From: Sisyra terminalis | Lineage: Eukaryota > Arthropoda > Insecta > Neuroptera > Sisyridae | NCBI GenBank assembly: GCA_958496175.1 | Contig: OY292279.1 | Location: forward strand, 868,001-932,000 | Length of the DNA: 64,000 bases | Reading direction: 5' to 3' | Part shown: piece by piece, positions 57,440-64,000 of the stretch | How the letters are laid out: every line of letters begins with the position of its first letter | Numbering within the stretch: the stretch's first letter is position 1 | The notes under the pieces: generated by a model | Databases searched by the model: none | What the model saw: only the letters and a program-made list of their open reading frames with translations | Told to the model about the DNA's origin: nothing | Made by a program: the position numbers and the translations under genes

Positions 57440-60385
57440 CTATGCAAAAAATAAAAAGCATTTGTTACGTATATCTTTGGAAAATTGAAACTGGAAATTA
57501 AATTGATGAAAGTCTATGCGAAAAAATTCGACTGATATTGGGTCATTTAAAGAAGGTGACTTTTCATTATGAGGTCTAGTTTTCTCAACGGATTCTGAAT
57601 TAAGGCTATCAAGTGAAATATAATAGGAAAACAATTTTGTCCTGAGTGCCAATAGACACCCGCAATATCGTTTCAAACTTTCAAAAAGGACAATTTTCAA
57701 ATGCATAAAAAGGACATAAGGGATGTTTTCCTCACTAAATTAAAGTTGGATATTATAAACTAAACCATTCTTAACCACTATGCAAAAAATAAAAAGCATT
57801 TGTTACGTATATCTTCGGAAAATTGAAACTGGAAATTAAATTGATGAAAGTCTATGCGAAAAAATTCGACTGATATTGGGTCATTTAAGGAAGGTGACTT
57901 TTCATTATGAGGTCTAGTTTTCTCAACGGATTTTGAATTATGGCTATCAAGTGAAATATAATAGGAAAACAATTTTGTCCTGTGTGCCAAAAGACACCCG
58001 CAATATGGTTTCAAGCTTTCAAAAAGGACAATTTTCAAATGCATAATAAGGACATAAGGGATGTTTTCCTCACTAAATTAAAGTTGAATATTATAAACTA
58101 AACCATTCTTAACCACTATGCAAAAAATAAAAAGCATTTGTTTCGTATATCTTTGGAAAATTGAAACTGGAAATTAAATTGTTGAAAGTCTATGCGAAAA
58201 AATTCGACTGATATTGGGTCATTTAAAGAAGGTGACTTTTCATTATGAGGTCTAGTTTTCTCTACGGATTTTGAATTAAGGCTATCAAGTGAAATATAAT
58301 AGGAAAACAATTTTGTCCTGTGTGCCAAAAGACACCCGCAATATCGTTTCAAACTTTCAAAAAGGACAATTTTCTAATGCATAAAAAGGACATAAGAGAT
58401 GTTTTCCTTCTCTAAATTAAAGTTGAATATTATAAACTAAACCATTCTTAACCACTATGCAAAAAATAAAAAGCATTTGTTACGTATATCTTTGGAAAAT
58501 TGAAACTGGAAATTAAATTGATGAAAGTCTATGCGAAAAAATTCGACTGATATTGGGTCATTTAACGAAGGTGACTTTTCATTATGAGGTCTAGTTTTCT
58601 CAACGGATTCTGAATTAAGGCTATCAAGTGAAATATAATAGGAAAACAATTTTGTCCTGTGTGCCAAAAGACACCCGCAATATCGTTTCAAACTTTCAAA
58701 AAGGACAATTTTCTAATGCATAAAAAGGACATAAGGGATGTTTTCCTCACAAAATTAAAGTTGAATATTATAAACTTAACCATTCTTAACCACTATGCAA
58801 AAAATAAAAAGCATTTGTTACGTATATCTTTGGAAAATTGAAACTGGAAATTAAATTTTTGAAAGTCTATGCGAAAAAATTCGACTGATATTGGGTCATT
58901 TAAAGAAGGTGACTTTTCATTATGAGGTCTAGTTTTCTCAACGGATTCTGAATTAAGGCTATCAAGTGAAATATAATAGGAAATCAATTTTGTCCTGTGT
59001 GCCAAAAGACACCCGCAATATCGTTTCAAACTTTCAAAAAGGACAATTTTCTAATGCATAAAAAGGACATAAGGGATGTTTTCCTTCACTAAATTATAGT
59101 AGAATATTATAAACTAAACCATTCTTAACCACTATGCAAAAAATAAAAAGCATTTGTTACGTATATCTTTGGAAAATTGAAACTGGAAATTAAATTGTTG
59201 AAAGTCTAAGCGAAAAAATTAGACTGATATTGGGTCACTTAAAGAAGGCGACTTTTCATTATGAGGTCTAGTTTTCTCAACGGATTTTGAAATAAGGCTA
59301 TCAAGTGAAATATAATAGGAAAAAACTTTTGTCCTGTGTGCCAAAAGACACCCGCAAAATCGTTTCAAACTTTCAAAAAGGACAATTTTTTAATGCATAA
59401 AAAGGACATAAGGGATGTTTTCCTCACTAAATTAAAGTTGAATATTATAAACTAAACCATTCTTAACCACTATGCAAAAAATAAAAAGCATTTGTTACGT
59501 ATATCTTTGGAAAATTGAAACTGGAAATTAAATTGTTGAAAGTCTAAGCGAAAAAATTCGACTGATATTGGGTCACTTAAAGAAGGTGACTTTTCATTAT
59601 GAGTTCAAGTTTTCTCAACGGATTTTGAATTAAGGCTATCAAGTGAAATATAATAGAAACAAAATTTTGTCCTGTGTGCCAAAAGACACCCGCAATATCG
59701 TTTCAAACTTTCAAAAAGGACAATTTTCAAATGCATAAAAAGGACATAAGGGATGTTTTCCTCACAAAATTAATGTTGAATATTATAAACTAAACCATTC
59801 TTAACCACTATGCAAAAAATAAAAAGCATTTGTTAAGTACATCTTTGGAAAATTGAAACTGGAAATTAAATTGTTGAAAGCCTATGCGAAAAAATTCGTC
59901 TGATATTGGGTCATTTAAAGAAGGTGACTTTTCATTATGAGGTCTAGTTTTCTCAACGGATTTTGAAATAAGGCTATCAAGTGAAATATAATAGGAAAAA
60001 ACTTTTGTCCTGTGTGCCAAAAGACACCCGCAATATCGTTTCAAACTTTCAAAAAGGACAATTTTCTAATGCATAAAAAGGACATAAGGGATGTTTTCCT
60101 TAACTAAATTAAATTAGAATATTATAAACTTAACCATTCTTAACCACTATGCAAAAAATATAAAGCATTTGTTACGTATATCTTTGGAAAATTGAAACTG
60201 GAAATTAAATTTTTGAAAGTCTATGCGAAAAAATTCGACTGATATTGGGTCATTTAAAGAAGGTGACTTTTCATTATGAGGTCTAGTTTTCTCAACGGAT
60301 TCTGAATTAAGGCTATCAAGTGAAATATAATAGGAAATCAATTTTGTCCTGTGTGCCAAAAGACACCCGCAATATCGTTTCAAAC

Positions 60386-60700
60386 TTTCAAATAGGACAA
60401 TTTTCTAATGTTTTCCTCACTAAATTAAAGTTGAATATTATAAACTAAACCATTCTTAACCACTATGCAAAAAATAAAAAGCATTTGTTACGTTTATCAT
60501 TGGATAATTGAAACTGGAAATTAAATTGATGAAAGTCTATGCGAAAAAATTCGACTGATATTGGGTCACTTAAAGAAGGTGACTTTTCATTATGAGGTCT
60601 AGTTTTCTCAACGGATTCTGAATTAAGGCTATCAAGTGAAATATAATAGGAAATCAATTTTGTCCTGTGTGCCAAAAGACACAGTCTATGCGAAAAAATT
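60386..60700 (+). repeat. Rearranged 338-bp monomer: internal deletion and truncated junction
   Basis: Near 60,410 the unit runs TTTTCTAATG straight into TTTTCCTCAC, lacking the usual CATAAAAAGGACATAAGGGA block of about 22 bp; the flanking TTTTC/ATG words suggest slippage. Near 60,683 CCAAAAGACAC is joined directly to AGTCTATGCGAAAAAATTCG, skipping roughly half a monomer. The array register is reset here. Confidence 0.85.
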
Positions 60701-60949
60701 CGTCTGATATTAGGTCATTTAAAGAAGGTGACTTTTCATTATGAGGTCTAGTTTTCTCAACGGATTCGGAATAAGGCTATCAAGTGAAATATAATAGGAA
60801 AAAACTTTTGTCCTGTGTGCCAAAAGACACCCGCAATATCGTTTCAAACTTTCAAAAAGGACAATTTTCTAATGCATAAAAAGGACATAAGGGATGTTTT
60901 CCTTCACTAAATTAAAGTAGAATATTATAAACTAAACCATTCTTAACCA

Positions 60950-63657
60950 CTATGCAAAAAATAAAAAGCATTTGTTACGTACATCTTTGGAAAATTGAAA
61001 CTGGAAATTAAATTGATGAAAGTCTATGCGAAAAAATTCGACTGATATTGGGTCACTTAAAGAAGGTGACTTTTCATTATGAGGTCTAGTTTTCTCAACG
61101 GATTCTGAATTAAGGCTATCAAGTGAAATATAATAGGAAATCAATTTTGTCCTGTGTGCCAAAAGAAACCCGCAATATCGTTTCAAACTTTCAAAAAGGA
61201 CAATTTTCTAATGCATAAAAAGGACATAAGGGATGTTTTCCTCACTAAATTAAAGTTGAATATTATAAACTAAACCATTCTTAACCACTATGCAAAAAAT
61301 AAAAAGCATTTGTTACGTATATCTTTGGAAAATTAAAACTGGAAATTAAATTGTTGAAAGTCTTTGCGAAAAAATTCGACTGATATTGGGTCATTTAAAG
61401 AAGGTGACTTTTCATTATGAGGTCTAGTTTTCTCAACGGATTTTGAATTAAGGCTATCAAGTGAAATAAAATAGGAAAACAATTTTGTCCTGTGTGCCAA
61501 AAGACACCCGCAATATCGTTTCAAACTTTCAAAAAGGACAATTTTCTAATGCATAAAAAGGACATAAGGGATGTTTTCCTTCACTAAATTAAAGTAGAAT
61601 ATTATAAACTAAACCATTCTTAACCACTATGCAAAAAATAAAAAGCATTTGTTACGTACATCTTTGGAAAATTGAAACTGGAAATTAAATTGATGAAAGT
61701 CTATGCGAAAAAATTCGACTGATATTGGGTCACTTAAAGAAGGTGACTTTTCATTATGAGGTCTAGTTTTCTCAACGGATTCTGAATTAAGGCTATCAAG
61801 TGAAATATAATAGGAAATCAATTTTGTCCTGTGTGCCAAAAGACACCCGCAATATCGTTTCAAACTTTCAAAAAGGACAATTTTCTAATGCATAAAAAGG
61901 ACATAAGGGATGTTTTCCTCACAAAATTAAAGTTGAATATTATAAACTAAACCATTCTTAACCACTATGCAAAAAATAAAAAGCATTTGTTACGTACATC
62001 TTTGGAAAATTGAAACTGGAAATTAAATTGTTGAAAGTCTAAGCGAAAAAATTCGACTGATATTGGGTCACTTAAAGAAGGTGACTTTTCAATATGAGTT
62101 CTAGTTTTCTCAACGGATTTTGAATTAAGGCTTTCAAGTGAAATAAAATAGAAAAAAAATTTTGTCCTGTGTGCCAAAAGACACCCGCAATATCGTTTCA
62201 AACTTTCAAAAAGGACAATTTTCTAATGCATAAAAAGGACATAAGGGATGTTTTTTTCACTAAATTAAAGTTGAATATTTTAAACTAAACCATTCTTAAC
62301 CACTATGCAAAAAATAAAAAGCATTTGTTACGTACATTTTTGGAAAATTGAAACTGGAAATTAAATTGTTGAAAGTCTATGCGAAAAAATTCGTCTGATA
62401 TTGGGTCATTTAAAGAAGGTGACTTTTCATTATGAGGTCTAGTTTTCTCAACGGATTTTGAAATAAGGCTATCAAGTGAAATATAATAGGAAAAAACTTT
62501 TGTCCTGTGTGCCAAAAGACACCCGCAATATCGTTTCAAACTTTCAAAAAGGACAATTTTCTAATGCATAAAAAGGACATAAGGGATGTTTTCCTTCACT
62601 AAATTAAAGTAGAATATTATAAACTAAACCATTCTTAACCACTATGCAAAAAATAAAAAGCATTTGTTACGTACATCTTTGGAAAATTGAAACTGGAAAT
62701 TAAATTGTTGAAAGTCTAAGCGAAAAAATTCGACTGATATTGGGTCACTTAAAGAAGGTGACTTTTCAATATGAGTTCTAGTTTTCTCAACGGATTTTGA
62801 ATTAAGGCTTTCAAGTGAAATAAAATAGAAAAAAAATTTTGTCCTGTGTGCCAAAAGACACCCGCAATATCGTTTCAAACTTTCAAAAAGGACAATTTTC
62901 TAATGCATAAAAAGGACATAAGGGATGTTTTTTTCACTAAATTAAAGTTGAATATTTTAAACTAAACCATTCTTAACCACTATGCAAAAAATAAAAAGCA
63001 TTTGTTACGTACATTTTTGGAAAATTGAAACTGGAAATTAAATTGTTGAAAGTCTATGCGAAAAAATTCGTCTGATATTGGGTCATTTAAAGAAGGTGAC
63101 TTTTCATTATGAGGTCTAGTTTTCTCAACGGATTTTGAAATAAGGCTATCAAGTGAAATATAATAGGAAAAAACTTTTGTCCTGTGTGCCAAAAGACACC
63201 CGCAATATCGTTTCAAACTTTCAAAAAGGACAATTTTCTAATGCTTAAAAAGGACATAAGGGATGATTTCCTTCACTAAATTAAAGTAGAATATTATAAA
63301 CTAAACCATTCTTAACCACTATGCAAAAAATAAAAAGCATTTGTTACGTATATCTTTGGAAAATTGAAATTGGAAATTAAATTTTTGAAAGTCTATGCGA
63401 AAAAATTCGACTGATATTGGGTCATTTAAAGAAGGTGACTTTTCATTATGAGGTCTAGTTTTCTCAACGGATTCTGAATTAAGGCTATCAAGTGAAATAT
63501 AATAGGAAATCAATTTTGTCCTGTGTGCCAAAAGACACCCGCAATATCGTTTCAAACTTTCAAAAAGGACAATTTTTTAATGCATAAAAAGGACATAAGG
63601 GATGTTTTCCTTCACTAAATTAAAGTAGAATATAATAAACTAAACCATTCTTTACCA
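60950..63657 (+). repeat. Dimeric (677-bp) higher-order repeats in the 338-bp array (copy set 2)
   Basis: The monomers at about 61,965 and 62,642 share TTTTCAATATGAGTTC, TTTCAAGTGAAATAAAATAG and GATGTTTTTTTCACT. Those at about 62,303 and 62,980 share GTACATTTTTGG and AATTCGTCTGAT. Landmarks are exactly 677 bp apart (61,964/62,641 and 62,304/62,981). The two dimers are almost identical; two differences were noticed near 62,564 and 62,586 against 63,244 and 63,265. Monomers at 60,950 and 61,627 form a similar 677-bp pair. Confidence 0.8.
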
Positions 63658-64000
63658 CTATGCAAAAAATAAAAAGCATTTGTTACGTACATCTTTGGAA
63701 AATTGAAACTGGAAATTAAATTGTTGAAAGTCTATGCGAAAAAATTCGTCTGATATTGGGTCATTTAAAGAAGGTGACTTTTCATTATGAGGTCTAGTTT
63801 TCTCAACGGATTTTGAAATAAGGCTATCAAGTGAAATATAATAGGAAAAAACTTTTGTCCTGTGTGCCAAAAGACACCCGCAATATCGTTTCAAACTTTC
63901 AAAATGGACAATTTTCTAATGCATAAAAAGGACATAAGGGATGTTTTCCTTCTCTAAATTAAAGTAGAATATTATAAACTAAACCATTCTTAACCACTAT

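Larger units (their letters stand above)
53570..64000 (+). repeat. 338-339-bp satellite array (~31 monomers, continues past the window)
   Basis: Head-to-tail monomers share TTTCAAAAAGGACAATTTTC, GCATAAAAAGGACATAAGGG, CCATTCTTAACCACTATGC, TTCGACTGATATTGGGTC and GTCCTGTGTGCCAAAAGACA. The CACTATGC landmark recurs at 338 or 339 bp almost throughout. The first unit (from about 53,570) is degenerate at its edge (GAGTGCAAAAGGACAACCGC), as expected at an array border. Variation is mostly single-base (GATGAAAG/GTTGAAAG, CTATGCG/CTAAGCG, GGATTTTG/GGATTCTG), with occasional one-base indels (CCTCAC/CCTTCAC). Length is about twice a nucleosomal repeat. Most units carry a 78-codon minus-strand frame beginning MKRYCGCLLAHRTK, which I do not regard as a gene. 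Confidence 0.97.

Noticed and set aside
53719..63894. Tandem family of small secreted or regulatory protein genes (78 codons each)
   Set aside because: No signal peptide, promoter or coding-type conservation is visible, and the unit length (338 bp) and uniformity fit a satellite.

Overview
This window holds no conventional gene that I can support. It is repetitive eukaryotic DNA of the kind found in heterochromatin (pericentromeric, subtelomeric or B-chromosome-like). The eukaryotic reading rests on two large satellite arrays, spliceosome-type splice signals in the single-copy-looking part, and Pol III A-box/B-box/oligo-T signals. An invertebrate, perhaps an arthropod, is a guess only; nothing here identifies the species.

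Layout. (1) Positions 1-45,491 are one uninterrupted, single-orientation satellite array built from 12-bp words that pair into 24-bp units (GCGGTTATTTTT then GCGGATATCATT or GCGGATATTATT) and 23-bp units (GCGGTTATTTT then GCGGTGATATTT or GCGGTAATATTT). The array is organised into higher-order repeats (HORs): a 2,769-bp tandem duplication at about 6.1-11.6 kb, a 1,371-bp one at about 18.8-21.5 kb, a 755/1,371-bp alternation at about 22.3-27.2 kb, and a distinct subfamily with 1.5-1.85-kb HORs at about 34.5-45.5 kb. It runs off the left edge. (2) Positions 45,499-45,752 are a diverged, reverse-oriented monomer of the second satellite, lying directly against the end of the first array. (3) Positions 45,846-52,523 form a very large palindrome: two arms of about 3.3 kb around a loop of about 40 bp. 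Each arm carries decayed gene-like sequence with matching splice signals and a 76-bp putative intron, a tRNA-like Pol III module, a CRE-like (TGACGTCA) cluster, and a 115-bp piece related to the second satellite. (4) Positions 52,523-53,243 are an asymmetric insert between two 59-bp direct repeats, carrying a further tRNA-like/SINE-like module with a T10 terminator. (5) Positions 53,570-64,000 are a tandem array of about 31 monomers of 338-339 bp that runs off the right edge. It contains dimeric (677-bp) HORs and one internal deletion/junction.

How it fits together. The second satellite occurs in inverted orientation on the two sides of the palindrome, and a fragment of it lies inside both arms. 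The whole right half (45.5-54 kb) therefore looks like one nested mirror-symmetric structure. I infer that the 338-bp satellite and the palindromic element share ancestry, and that one arm acquired an insertion later. Open frames in the 24-bp array are stereotyped by-products of the repeat: 24 is divisible by 3, 23 is not, and a stop falls in the third frame. The 78-codon frame in most 338-bp monomers varies mainly at amino-acid-changing positions. I do not annotate either as genes.
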